Shown: in pieces, positions 44,075-52,567 of the stretch | Numbering within the stretch: the stretch's first letter is position 1 | Layout: each line of letters opens with the position of its first letter | Source: Ruminococcus sp. YE282 | GTDB taxonomy: Bacteria; Bacillota; Clostridia; Oscillospirales; Acutalibacteraceae | DNA length: 54,347 nucleotides | NCBI GenBank assembly: GCA_900101355.1 | Contig: FMUV01000015.1 | Span: 1 to 54,347 of the forward strand | Reading direction: 5' to 3' | Notes under the pieces: generated by a model | Told to the model about the DNA's origin: nothing | What the model saw: only the letters and a program-made list of their open reading frames with translations | Databases searched by the model: none | Made by a program: the position numbers and the translations under genes

Positions 44075-45475
44075 ATGATTGAAGAAAGGCTGAACTCTGC
44101 AAAAGAAAGGCTTGAGTCTGAAAAAAGCCGAAAAGAAAGGGTAAAGCAGGCTCAGAATTATCACAAACAGCAGAAGAAAGCTGAAAAATTGAAAAAAGAT
44201 AAAAATTCATCAAAATCCTCCGCAAAGAAAAACAATATTAGTACATCAAAGAAGAGCAAAAACAACAAAACAGCAAAGAGTAATTCTAAAAAATATGAAA
44301 ATACAAGCCGTGAAGAAAAATATAAGCGTGAAAGTGATGAGAGAATCAGAAATCTCAAACCACGTGATTTTGAGGACGGTTATTACATAGATGAATACAG
44401 CGCAAGGCAGAAACAAAAGCGCAGAGCAGAGGAAATTCGTGAGCAGGAAAGCGAAGTTATTCGCAGAAATAAGAAGCCCCTTACGCATAAACAGGTTAAA
44501 AGAAGGCATATTCTTGTTTCTGTCTGTATTATTTTTGCCGTTATTATAATCGGCATAATTCTAAGTCTTACCGTTTTGTTCAGAACAGAACGAATTGACA
44601 TTGAGGGCGATGAATATTACTATGAAGACCAGATAATTGCCTTTAGCAACGTCAGTCTTCAACAGAATATTTTTATTGCGGCACTAAACGGAACGCCCGA
44701 CAAAATTTCTGAAAATCTTCCGTACGTTGAACGGGCGGAAATCGGTTTTTCAATTCCCGATACGGTTACAATAAAAATAATTGACGCTGTTCCGTCATAC
44801 GTAGTCAAAGACGGCAACAACTTTTTGCTTATAAGCTCAAAAGGAAGAATCTTGGATTCGCTGACAGAAAACACCGATAATCTTCCCGAACTCATCAGCG
44901 GAGATTTAAAAAGCAAAAATATCGGTGATTATGTAAGCTTTGAAGATGACAGCGTGCCTGAAATTCTTGACCAGGTAGCTACAAGTCTGAAAAATGAGAA
45001 TGTAAATAAAATAACCTCATTCGATGTTACCGATACAACCAATATTACTTTGAGTTATGACGGAAGAATTAAAATTGTTTTGGGCTTGCCAAATGACCTT
45101 GATTATAAAATAAAGACGGCAATGACCATAATCAATGAAAAGCTTGACCCGAACAATACCGGAACAGTTGCCGGAACGCTTGATGTTTCAACGTGCAGCA
45201 CAAACAAAATGTCGCACTACATGCCTGCGCCGACTGACGCAACTTCGGTAAACGAAGCTTCCACTGCTCCGTCAGTAGCATCAGACAATAACGACGGAAG
45301 CAACAGTGATTACAGTTGGAACGGCGGCTCGGCAGATAATAATTATGACGGAGCAGGGAATTATAACAGTTATGACAGTAATTCCTACAATAACGGTTAT
45401 TCGGATAATAATGCATATGCCGACAACGGTAACGGAGCATATTCCGACAACAACTCGGTTGCAAACAGTAATTGA
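44075..45475 (+). CDS. ftsQ: FtsQ/DivIB-like division protein with long charged N-terminus and Asn/Tyr/Ser-rich tail
   Basis: 466 residues from the ATG at 44075 (AAAGGAGG upstream); an in-frame start 18 bases earlier overlaps that site. About 145 lysine/serine/glutamate-rich cytoplasmic residues, one membrane segment (VCIIFAVIIIGIILSLTVLF), then a POTRA domain (RIDIEGDEYYYEDQI..LPYVERAEIGFSIPDTVTI) and FtsQ-like region. The last ~70 residues are low complexity, rich in Asn, Asp, Tyr, Ser and Gly (SDNNDGSNSDYSWNGGS and onward). That tail is far longer than in Bacillus DivIB and would sit outside the membrane, perhaps as a wall-spanning linker. Septum assembly with FtsL. Confidence 0.88.
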   Translation: MIEERLNSAKERLESEKSRKERVKQAQNYHKQQKKAEKLKKDKNSSKSSAKKNNISTSKKSKNNKTAKSNSKKYENTSREEKYKRESDERIRNLKPRDFEDGYYIDEYSARQKQKRRAEEIREQESEVIRRNKKPLTHKQVKRRHILVSVCIIFAVIIIGIILSLTVLFRTERIDIEGDEYYYEDQIIAFSNVSLQQNIFIAALNGTPDKISENLPYVERAEIGFSIPDTVTIKIIDAVPSYVVKDGNNFLLISSKGRILDSLTENTDNLPELISGDLKSKNIGDYVSFEDDSVPEILDQVATSLKNENVNKITSFDVTDTTNITLSYDGRIKIVLGLPNDLDYKIKTAMTIINEKLDPNNTGTVAGTLDVSTCSTNKMSHYMPAPTDATSVNEASTAPSVASDNNDGSNSDYSWNGGSADNNYDGAGNYNSYDSNSYNNGYSDNNAYADNGNGAYSDNNSVANSN

Positions 45476-45566
45476 ATTTATGAATAAAGTTTTCGGAACG
45501 GTTCATGGCATATAGCTGAAAAACGCGCTTGGTTTGTTACAAATTCAAGAAATTATTCCCGAAGCA

Positions 45567-45595
45567 TTGATATTTTCAAGAAAGTATGTTAGTAT
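45567..45595 (+). promoter_or_regulatory. Possible promoter of ftsZ
   Basis: TTGATA (45567-45572), 17 bases, TAGTAT (45590-45595), with further TATA-like sequence to 45620, in the 201-base gap between ftsQ and ftsZ. Confidence 0.5.
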
Positions 45596-45676
45596 ATAAA
45601 TTATAATAATGTATTATATGATATTATGCGATTTTCAGGAAATTGGTTCCGGATAACATAAGGAGGACGTTACAAA

Positions 45677-46789
45677 ATGGCTTTTGAAATGGAATTGGAA
45701 AATGAGTATATGCCTAAAATTAAAGTAATTGGTGTCGGCGGAGGCGGCGGAAATGCCGTAAACCGCATGGTTGCTATGGAAGTTAAGAACGTAGAATTTA
45801 TTGCAATAAATACAGATGAGCACGTTTTAAGACTTTCAAAGGCTTCACAGAAGATTCAGATTGGTGAAAAGCTTACAAAGGGCAAGGGCGCAGGTTCAAT
45901 GCCTGCAATCGGTCAAAGCGCAGCAGAAGAGAGCAAGGACGAAATTTCAGGCGTGCTTAAAGATACAGATATGGTATTCGTTACTGCCGGTATGGGCGGC
46001 GGCACAGGAACAGGCGCAGCTCCGGTTGTTGCCAAGATTGCAAAGGATATGGGTATCCTTACAGTCGGCGTAGTTACAAAGCCGTTTGCTTTTGAAGGCA
46101 AAAGAAGAATGACACAGGCTGAGCAGGGCATTGCAGAACTTTCTGCTTGTGTTGACTCACTTATTATTGTACCTAACGAAAGACTCAAGTATGTTTCTGA
46201 CCAGAGCATCACATTGCAGAATGCTTTTGCAATTGCAGATGATGTGCTCAGACAGGGTGTTCAGAGTATTTCTGACCTTATTTTACTTCCAGGTCTTGTA
46301 AACCTTGACTTTGCAGACGTTACGTCGGTAATGAAGGACGCAGGCTATGCTCATATGGGTATGGGAAGTGCCTCAGGTAAGGACAAGGCTTCTGTTGCCG
46401 CAGATATGGCAATTTCAAGTCCGTTGCTTGAAACATCAATCGACGGAGCAAAGGGTCTTATTATCAATATTACAGCTTCATCCGATGTAAGTCTTGACGA
46501 TATCGACACAGCTTCAACTATGATTAAGGATAAGGTTTCGGAAGACGCTAACATCATCTGGGGTGCTGTTATTGATGAGAAGATGGACGACGAGATGAGC
46601 GTTACTGTTATTGCAACAGGCTTTAACGCTGACGGTAATCCAAAGAAGAATGTGAAGACAGCTGATACCGCAAGTATTGATTCTGTAATTGCAGATGACA
46701 AAAAGGATGCTGTTCCAACATCAACTAAAGATAAAACTGAGGAAGATGACGATACATTCTATGACATTATGTCAATCTTCAATAAATAA
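45677..46789 (+). CDS. ftsZ: Cell division GTPase FtsZ
   Basis: 370 residues. [39 protein letters not shown] (tubulin signature GGGTGTG), then the T7 loop region [20 protein letters not shown]. The C-terminus ends [13 protein letters not shown], the conserved tip for FtsA/SepF-type partners. Polymerises into the Z ring. AAGGAGG ribosome site, terminator 22 bases after the stop, so ftsZ ends the cluster; no ftsA is present. Confidence 0.98.
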   Translation: MAFEMELENEYMPKIKVIGVGGGGGNAVNRMVAMEVKNVEFIAINTDEHVLRLSKASQKIQIGEKLTKGKGAGSMPAIGQSAAEESKDEISGVLKDTDMVFVTAGMGGGTGTGAAPVVAKIAKDMGILTVGVVTKPFAFEGKRRMTQAEQGIAELSACVDSLIIVPNERLKYVSDQSITLQNAFAIADDVLRQGVQSISDLILLPGLVNLDFADVTSVMKDAGYAHMGMGSASGKDKASVAADMAISSPLLETSIDGAKGLIINITASSDVSLDDIDTASTMIKDKVSEDANIIWGAVIDEKMDDEMSVTVIATGFNADGNPKKNVKTADTASIDSVIADDKKDAVPTSTKDKTEEDDDTFYDIMSIFNK

Positions 46790-46810
46790 TTAAACATAAC
46801 AGTCGTTTTA

Positions 46811-46839
46811 CGCCGCTTCAATTTTGAGGCGGCGTTTTT
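46811..46839 (+). terminator. Terminator of ftsZ
   Basis: CGCCGCTTCA (46811-46820) pairs with TGAGGCGGCG (46825-46834) around ATTT (one wobble), followed by TTTTT. Confidence 0.93.
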
Positions 46840-46871
46840 GTTGTGCAACACCTCACCAAAATTGTAGGCTA

Positions 46872-46977
46872 AATGTCAATAGCTGGGGAACCCCTGAAAA
46901 AGAATGATTGATTAAACAAGGCGGTTAATGAACTATGGTTTGTTTTGGCGGGTTCTGTGTCTTACCCTAATTTAAAT
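46872..46977 (+). other. Intergenic structured element B (similar to element A at 1032)
   Basis: AATGTCAATA, a hairpin with GGG-GAAC-CCC core (46885-46894), GAAAAA and GAATGATT recur in the same order as in element A. The rest of the element (to about 46977) has AAACAA/TTGTTT and GAAC/GTTC complementarities. It lies 5' of the M23 peptidase gene, so a leader/riboswitch role is possible, but a mobile-element end is an alternative. No known riboswitch class is recognised with confidence. Confidence 0.4.
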
Positions 46978-47065
46978 TTCAGAGCAGTAAAAACAGCCGA
47001 TTAACTGCCGTGTAATTATGGTAATAATCAAATATGCCGCCGCATATAAATTAGCGGTGATAGTT

Positions 47066-48058
47066 ATGAAGCGGATGATGTGTGCATTTGTGGGTGTGTT
47101 TTTAATTGCAATTGTGGTAATGATGCAGGTTGCGGGCAAAGATATTGATAAAACCGGTTACATAAAGTATGTTGAATTTAACGTTACAAGCGAAGCCCTG
47201 AAAGACGCTGTCAACCTTGACATTGAAAGCCAAGATTCGGATAATAAAGTTGATTTTATTACGCTTCTTGCATATCTTGGGGCAAAGTACGGCGGTGATT
47301 TCTCAAAATACAGCCGCTCGGATATGACTGAATTTGCCGATAAAATCAAAAGCGGAGAAAATATTGAAAGTCTTACTGACGATATGAAATATTTTAAATA
47401 TTACAGCCAGGCATACGGAGCCGCCCTTAACGGAATGGTTGGAAACTTCAGCGAGGAACGCCCCGATGACAGCGGCAATGCGGTTATGGAAGAAAAGTAC
47501 GGAGTTCGCTGGTTTTCTCCGATTGCCAGGACTTTTCCGTGTTCAAGTTATGATGATTTCGGAGCAGAGCGAACTTATGGCTATAAACGGCGGCATCTCG
47601 GTCATGATATAATGGCGGCTGTCGGAACTCCCGTTGTTGCCGTTGAATCGGGAACAGTTGAATGTTTGGGCTGGAATCAGTATGGAGGATGGCGTATCGG
47701 AATCCGTTCGGATGACACAAAAAGATATTGGTATTATGCCCATCTACGTCAAAACAGACCGTTTGCCGAGGGACTGAAAGAGGGCAACAGAGTCAAGGCG
47801 GGCGATGTTATCGGCTATGTGGGCAGGACAGGATACAGTTCAACGGAAAATACCAACGGCATTGACGAAACACATCTGCATCTCGGACTTGAGCTTGTGT
47901 TTGACGAAAGTCAAAAAGAGAGCAACAGCGAAATATGGATTGATTTGTACGCTATAACAAATTTGCTTGAATCACATCAAAGCTCTGTGGTGCGAAACAA
48001 TGAGACAAAGGAGTTTACACGTCAGTATGACTATTGTGAATCAAATGACGATAATTGA
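47066..48058 (+). CDS. Membrane-anchored M23 family metallopeptidase
   Basis: 330 residues from the ATG at 47066 (GGTGA 6 bases before; a start at 47018 has no RBS). An N-terminal anchor (MMCAFVGVFLIAIVVMMQ) is followed by about 150 residues without known motifs, then the LytM domain: HLGHDIMAAVGTPVVAVESG (Zn-binding H-x3-D), a middle YWYYAHLRQN and ETHLHLGLEL (HxH). All Zn ligands are present, so it should be an active glycyl- or D,L-type endopeptidase cutting peptidoglycan crossbridges. Stands alone between terminators. Confidence 0.93.
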   Translation: MKRMMCAFVGVFLIAIVVMMQVAGKDIDKTGYIKYVEFNVTSEALKDAVNLDIESQDSDNKVDFITLLAYLGAKYGGDFSKYSRSDMTEFADKIKSGENIESLTDDMKYFKYYSQAYGAALNGMVGNFSEERPDDSGNAVMEEKYGVRWFSPIARTFPCSSYDDFGAERTYGYKRRHLGHDIMAAVGTPVVAVESGTVECLGWNQYGGWRIGIRSDDTKRYWYYAHLRQNRPFAEGLKEGNRVKAGDVIGYVGRTGYSSTENTNGIDETHLHLGLELVFDESQKESNSEIWIDLYAITNLLESHQSSVVRNNETKEFTRQYDYCESNDDN

Positions 48059-48073
48059 TAAATAACGATTACG

Positions 48074-48102
48074 GGAACGGTTTTTGTGCCGTTCCTTTTT
48101 TT
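48074..48102 (+). terminator. Terminator of the M23 peptidase gene
   Basis: GGAACGG (48074-48080) pairs with CCGTTCC (48089-48095), followed by seven T residues. Confidence 0.9.
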
Positions 48103-48113
48103 GTAATATTATA

Positions 48114-48142
48114 TTGACTTAGAAGAATAATTAATATAAAAT
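48114..48142 (+). promoter_or_regulatory. Promoter of the MBOAT-DHHW operon
   Basis: TTGACT (48114-48119), a 17-base spacer and TAAAAT (48137-48142), about 40 bases before the TTG start. Confidence 0.75.
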
Positions 48143-48182
48143 AGGAACGTATTTAATTTGGGTGAAGTTGGAGGACAAAGAA

Positions 48183-49577
48183 TTGGTATTTTCAAGTCTT
48201 GTGTTTTTATTTGTATATCTTCCGTTTACACTGCTTGCTTATTATCTTGTTCCGCGGCAGGGAAGAAACATATTTTTGTTCATTGTAAACCTGATTTTCT
48301 ATGGATGGGGCGAACCAAGGCTCGTCCTGCTTATGGTTTTTAACATATTTTTTAACTATGTCGGTGGTTACCTCGTAGACAAATATCGTCGGGACCAAAA
48401 AAAGAAAAAACTGTTTTTGGTGCTGACCTGTATACTTGACATCGGTATTTTGGCGGTGTTTAAATACACCGGTATGATTACCGAAACTCTTAATATGCTT
48501 CCGTTTTTGGATATTCCCGAGCTTCAAATAAGCTTGCCTATCGGCATAAGTTTTTACACATTCCAAACAATGAGCTACGTTATTGACGTTTATCGTGACG
48601 ACGCTCCAGTTTCAAAGAGTTTTATTGACTTTGGAACATATGTTGCGCTGTTTCCTCAGCTTATTGCCGGTCCTATCGTTCGTTACAGAGATGTTGCTTA
48701 TCAGCTTAAACATCGCCGTGAAACGCTTGAAATGTTCACTCGCGGTGTTATGCTCTTTGCCGTGGGTCTTGCCAAAAAAGTGCTTATTGCCAACCAGATG
48801 GGCACATTGACCACTGCAATTTTTTCAACCACAGACCAAAACGGTGTGGTGGGAACTTGGGTTGGTATGATTGCATACACATTTCAAATTTATTTTGATT
48901 TTTCGGGATATTCCGATATGGCATGCGGCCTTGGCAATATGCTCGGATTCGAGTTTCTCAAAAACTTTAATTATCCGTATATTTCAAAATCCATCACAGA
49001 CTTTTGGCGCAGATGGCATATTTCGCTTTCTACCTGGTTCAAGGAATACGTTTATATTCCTCTCGGCGGCAACAGAAAAGGTGTAAAACGCCAAATCATA
49101 AACCTGCTTGTTGTTTGGGGGCTTACGGGTCTATGGCACGGTGCAGCATACAACTTCATTTTATGGGGACTGTATTACGGTATTTTACTTATTCTTGAAA
49201 AGTTTGTGCTCAAAAAGTTCCTTGATAAAATGCCGTCGTTTATCCAACACGTATATACTATGTTTATCATAATAATAGGTTGGGGAATTTTTTACTTTAC
49301 GGATATGGGACAACTTGGGCAATTCTTTGTCGATTTGTTTAACTTCGGCAACGGAATTTGCGGTTCTCAGGCACTTAACCTGATTATCAGTTATCTTCCT
49401 GTGCTTATTGTGGCTGCAATTGCAAGCACCCCAATCGGCACAAAGCTCTACACTCATTTCAGCAACACAAGATTTATATGGATACCCGAAACGCTGTATT
49501 GTGTGGTTATATTCCTGATCAGCACGGCAAGCCTTGTTGACCAAAGCTACAATCCGTTCCTGTATTTCAGATTTTAA
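48183..49577 (+). CDS. MBOAT family membrane O-acyltransferase (AlgI/DltB-like)
   Basis: 464 residues from a TTG start at 48183, chosen because GGAGG lies 8 bases upstream and the protein then begins MVFSSLVFLFVYLPFTLLAY like other family members. About 11 membrane segments. The MBOAT catalytic region is RRWHISLSTWFKEYVYIPLG followed by the His in GLWHGAAYNFILWG. Members pass an acyl group from the inside to a partner on the outer face that esterifies a polysaccharide. The gene downstream is the likely partner, so acetylation of a cell-surface glycan is inferred. Confidence 0.93.
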   Translation: MVFSSLVFLFVYLPFTLLAYYLVPRQGRNIFLFIVNLIFYGWGEPRLVLLMVFNIFFNYVGGYLVDKYRRDQKKKKLFLVLTCILDIGILAVFKYTGMITETLNMLPFLDIPELQISLPIGISFYTFQTMSYVIDVYRDDAPVSKSFIDFGTYVALFPQLIAGPIVRYRDVAYQLKHRRETLEMFTRGVMLFAVGLAKKVLIANQMGTLTTAIFSTTDQNGVVGTWVGMIAYTFQIYFDFSGYSDMACGLGNMLGFEFLKNFNYPYISKSITDFWRRWHISLSTWFKEYVYIPLGGNRKGVKRQIINLLVVWGLTGLWHGAAYNFILWGLYYGILLILEKFVLKKFLDKMPSFIQHVYTMFIIIIGWGIFYFTDMGQLGQFFVDLFNFGNGICGSQALNLIISYLPVLIVAAIASTPIGTKLYTHFSNTRFIWIPETLYCVVIFLISTASLVDQSYNPFLYFRF

Positions 49578-49591
49578 TAAGGAGGTGTAGT

Positions 49592-50803
49592 ATGAACGGT
49601 TCAGAAAAAACAAGCAAGTACCGAAAGTATGTTCCAAAGTACGGCGTCAAAAATTCCGATAACAGAAGTGCGTTTGGAAAATACGTTCCCGCATTTGTTT
49701 TTATAGTATTCATATTCGGAATGGCGATTTGGTTTATATTTTCACCAAAAACCGATTACAGCTCATCAGAAAAAAGATACCTCCAGAAGTTTCCCGAGGT
49801 TTCGTTTGAAAACGTAGAGAGCGGAAAATTCGGCAATGATTTTGAGAGCTATTTTGCCGACCATTTCCCCGTCAGAAATCTGTGGGTAGGTCTTAATGCC
49901 TACTATGCTCTTGATACCGGTAATAACGGCGCAGGCGGCGTTTATAATTGCAGTAATGGCTACCTCATCAACAAGCCCGTTTCAACGGATAACAAGCTTT
50001 CTGTAAACGTTAAGGCTGTTGCAGATTTTAAAAAGTCAATTGACGTGCCTGTAACGATGATGTTGGCTCCGTCAACAGGTTATATTGCCGATGATGTGCT
50101 TCCTGCCGTTCACGACAAGTACAACGACGATATGTATTTTGAAGATACTGCCAAAACACTTTTCGATAATAATATTTCATTTGTCGATTTGAGAAAACCT
50201 TTTAAGGATGCCTATGCAAACGGCACACAGCTTTATTACAAGACAGACCACCACTGGACTACTGTCGGCTCATATACGGCTTATGAGCAGCTTTGCAAAC
50301 AACTTGGCATATCTCCTGCCTCAAAGGAAAAGTTCAGTATAGAGCAATATCCGGGCTTTTACGGTACTACTTATTCCACAAGCTGCTTCTGGCTTACGCT
50401 TCCCGACACAATTGAGGTTTGGAACAATAATGCCAATACTCCCGAAAATATCAGCGTTAAGATTACAGAGGGAAATAAGACCGAGGAATACAATTCGATG
50501 TTCTTCTATGACCACATTGATGAGGATGATAAATATCCTGTATTCCTTGACGGAAATCATGCTTTGACCGAGATTACAAATTCAAACGCCAAGGGCGGAA
50601 CGCTTGTTATGATAAAAGACAGTTTTAGCCACTGCCTTGCTCCGTTCCTTGCCGAGAATTACAGCAAAATTATTATGGTAGATATGCGCTATTATAAAAA
50701 CAGCGTTTCTGACCTTATAAAGGCTGAGAACCCCGAACAGGTACTTGTTGTGTACGGCATTGATAATATTGCAACCGATACCGATATTGTATGGTTAAAA
50801 TAA
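49592..50803 (+). CDS. DHHW/AlgJ-like SGNH-type protein, partner of the MBOAT acyltransferase
   Basis: 403 residues. A basic cytoplasmic start and one membrane segment (YVPAFVFIVFIFGMAIWFIF, about residues 31-50) anchor an extracellular domain. TDHHWTTVGSYTAYEQL (about residue 218) is the DHHW motif, and VMIKDSFSHCLAPFLAE near the C-terminus holds a Ser usually placed with the Asp/His. The same domain order is found in AlgJ/AlgX and clostridial DHHW proteins. Expected to transfer the acyl group to a sugar or to hydrolyse it. AAGGAGG ribosome site; 14 bases after the MBOAT stop. Confidence 0.88.
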   Translation: MNGSEKTSKYRKYVPKYGVKNSDNRSAFGKYVPAFVFIVFIFGMAIWFIFSPKTDYSSSEKRYLQKFPEVSFENVESGKFGNDFESYFADHFPVRNLWVGLNAYYALDTGNNGAGGVYNCSNGYLINKPVSTDNKLSVNVKAVADFKKSIDVPVTMMLAPSTGYIADDVLPAVHDKYNDDMYFEDTAKTLFDNNISFVDLRKPFKDAYANGTQLYYKTDHHWTTVGSYTAYEQLCKQLGISPASKEKFSIEQYPGFYGTTYSTSCFWLTLPDTIEVWNNNANTPENISVKITEGNKTEEYNSMFFYDHIDEDDKYPVFLDGNHALTEITNSNAKGGTLVMIKDSFSHCLAPFLAENYSKIIMVDMRYYKNSVSDLIKAENPEQVLVVYGIDNIATDTDIVWLK

Positions 50804-50939
50804 GTTATATATGTCCCTTGCCTTTAATATGTCGGGGAACATTCAATGATTATGAATCATATTCTCACACTGAAACTCCAATAATCTGTAACGCTTGCAA
50901 TCGGTTACAGTTTTTAGTGTTGTTTCGATAAAAAAGACA

Positions 50940-50977
50940 ATGGGCACAAGCAGAAAGCTTGTGCCCATAATTTTATC
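50940..50977. terminator. Bidirectional terminator between convergent genes
   Basis: ATGGGCACAAGC (50940-50951) pairs perfectly with GCTTGTGCCCAT (50957-50968), 12 bp, loop AGAAA. AATTTT follows on the plus strand; the minus side has TTGTCTTTTTT. It serves both the DHHW gene and the small membrane gene. Confidence 0.9.
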
Positions 50978-50990
50978 AGGTGATTAATTA

Positions 50991-51248
50991 TTACTTTGTG
51001 TTATTTGCAATTTCGGTAAGTTTGTCGATGATTTCACCAAAGCCGTATGTGAAAAAGCTTCCGATCCACGAGGCAATCGAACCGCCGACAATACATATAA
51101 CGCCCATAATAATGCCAAATATCATATTTTCTCCGGAAATTACGGAAGAAGCGATGAAAATTACTCCGATTAATATTGAAACAATGATTCCAAGCCAACA
51201 AACAACCTTTGATAAAGTTTTAATTTTGCTTCCAACATTTCTGAACAT
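50991..51248 (-). CDS. Small two-segment membrane protein, unknown function
   Basis: 85 residues from the ATG at 51248, with AGAGG 8 bases upstream; the frame extends 14 codons further without support. It has two hydrophobic segments (VVCWLGIIVSILIGVIFIAS and MIFGIIMGVICIVGGSIASW) joined by a short SGEN linker and ends KLTEIANNTK. I do not recognise the family, but such proteins are common and unnamed in Clostridia. It reads towards the DHHW gene and has its own minus-strand promoter, so it is a separate single-gene unit. Confidence 0.85.
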   Translation of the reverse strand: MFRNVGSKIKTLSKVVCWLGIIVSILIGVIFIASSVISGENMIFGIIMGVICIVGGSIASWIGSFFTYGFGEIIDKLTEIANNTK

Positions 51249-51305
51249 AAAAAAACCTCTTTCATTATTTAATATGAACATATAATTCACTTAATTCGTA
51301 TATTA

Positions 51306-51333
51306 ATTTTACCACAATAATTATAAAAGTCAA
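51306..51333 (-). promoter_or_regulatory. Promoter of the small membrane protein gene
   Basis: On the minus strand TTGACT (51333-51328), a 16-base spacer and TAAAAT (51311-51306) with TGG before the -10 box (extended -10). Confidence 0.72.
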
Positions 51334-51440
51334 TGTATAAATTGTGTTTTTTAGCTAAAATAGTGTGGGGGTATAATTTGTGTAATGATTAATCAAAAAT
51401 TTTCAGACGGTTTTATGTTTTGCTTATATTTTTTATTTGC

Positions 51441-51469
51441 TTGCTAAAAACACTTTTATATGTTAAAAT
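51441..51469 (+). promoter_or_regulatory. Promoter of the yerC operon
   Basis: TTGCTA (51441-51446), a 17-base spacer and TAAAAT (51464-51469), 39 bases before the yerC-like ATG. Confidence 0.72.
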
Positions 51470-51508
51470 TTTAATGTATAAAATTATGTCTTGTCAGGAG
51501 GCTGAAAA

Positions 51509-51811
51509 ATGAATTCGAAATTAAAAAGTGAAGCGGCAGACTTTTTGTTTGATGCAATACTTTCACTTGAAAATAAAGAGGAATGTTACAGATTCTTCGA
51601 AGATTTATGTACAAGTGCAGAGATTAAGGCTATGTCGCAAAGGCTTGTTGTGGCTAAAATGCTTATGGAAAAAAAGGTTTATACCGAGATAGTGAAAGAA
51701 ACCGGTGCTTCTACGGCAACAATCAGCCGAGTTAAGAGGGCTTTGTTTGATAACGATACCTACGGTTATACGCTTGTGCTTGACAAATTGCTTGATAAGG
51801 GTGAAAACTGA
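51509..51811 (+). CDS. YerC/YecD-family TrpR-like DNA-binding protein
   Basis: 100 residues, all helical. EIKAMSQRLVVAKMLMEKKV and YTEIVKETGASTATISRVKRAL are the TrpR-like helix-turn-helix, with TGASTATISRVKRA as the recognition helix. Annotated families of this type regulate poorly known targets. AGGAGG lies 7 bases before ATG, and the stop overlaps the methyltransferase start (TGATG), so both form one operon with hslO following. Confidence 0.88.
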   Translation: MNSKLKSEAADFLFDAILSLENKEECYRFFEDLCTSAEIKAMSQRLVVAKMLMEKKVYTEIVKETGASTATISRVKRALFDNDTYGYTLVLDKLLDKGEN

Positions 51812-52551
51812 TGCCGGGATACAATTCCTTTGCCCGCTTTTATGAAGGCCTTATGGAGGATGCCGAATATAAAAAACGCTGTGACTATATACTTGAGCTT
51901 TCAAGGCGTTTTTGTCACGATATGGGGCGCACGCTTGACTTGGCGTGCGGAACAGGCAGCCTTACACGTGAGCTAAAAAAATGCGGCGTAGATGTTTTTG
52001 GCGTTGATTCAAGCGCAGATATGCTGACCGAGGCTATGCAGAAGAATTTTGAAGACGGACTTGACATTTTGTACGTCAATCAGGAAATGCAAAATCTTGA
52101 CCTTGGGCAAACCGTTGATACCTGTGTTTGTACGCTTGACAGTCTGAATCATATTACCGATGTTGATGTTTTGCAACAGGTGTTTTGCCGAATAGGTGAA
52201 TTTATGGAGAGCGGCGGATTACTGATTTTTGACGTTAATACGGTGTATAAACACAGAGAAATTCTTGCCGACAATGCATTTGTGTTTGAAAACGACGAGG
52301 TGTTCTGCGCCTGGCAGAATGAGCTTGAAGAAAACGACGTTGTAAAGATTTACCTTGACTTTTTTGAAAAAGACGGGGAAGTCTATCATCGCTATCAGGA
52401 AAACTTTACAGAACGGGCGTATTCTCGGGAGTGCCTTGATAAATTGCTGAAAAACGCCGAATTTGAGGTTTTGGCGGTTTATGATGATTTATCTTTTGAA
52501 GCGCCTGAAAGCACCTCTCAGAGGCTTATTTACGCTGCAAAGAAGATTTGA
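51811..52551 (+). CDS. Class I SAM-dependent methyltransferase
   Basis: 246 residues. Motif I is LDLACGTGSLTREL (about residues 41-54), then VFGVDSSADMLTEAM and CVCTLDSLNHITDVDVLQQV in the SAM fold order. It belongs to the broad Methyltransf_25/11 group; the substrate is unknown. N-terminal NSFARFYEGLMEDAEYKKR is common to clostridial members next to yerC and hslO. Confidence 0.9.
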   Translation: MPGYNSFARFYEGLMEDAEYKKRCDYILELSRRFCHDMGRTLDLACGTGSLTRELKKCGVDVFGVDSSADMLTEAMQKNFEDGLDILYVNQEMQNLDLGQTVDTCVCTLDSLNHITDVDVLQQVFCRIGEFMESGGLLIFDVNTVYKHREILADNAFVFENDEVFCAWQNELEENDVVKIYLDFFEKDGEVYHRYQENFTERAYSRECLDKLLKNAEFEVLAVYDDLSFEAPESTSQRLIYAAKKI

Positions 52552-52567
52552 AAGGAGTTTTTTAGTA

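Noticed and set aside
46872..46977. Confident call of a c-di-AMP (ydaO) riboswitch before the M23 gene
   Set aside because: Only fragments of the consensus are visible, and the similar element A has no downstream gene; kept as an unclassified element.
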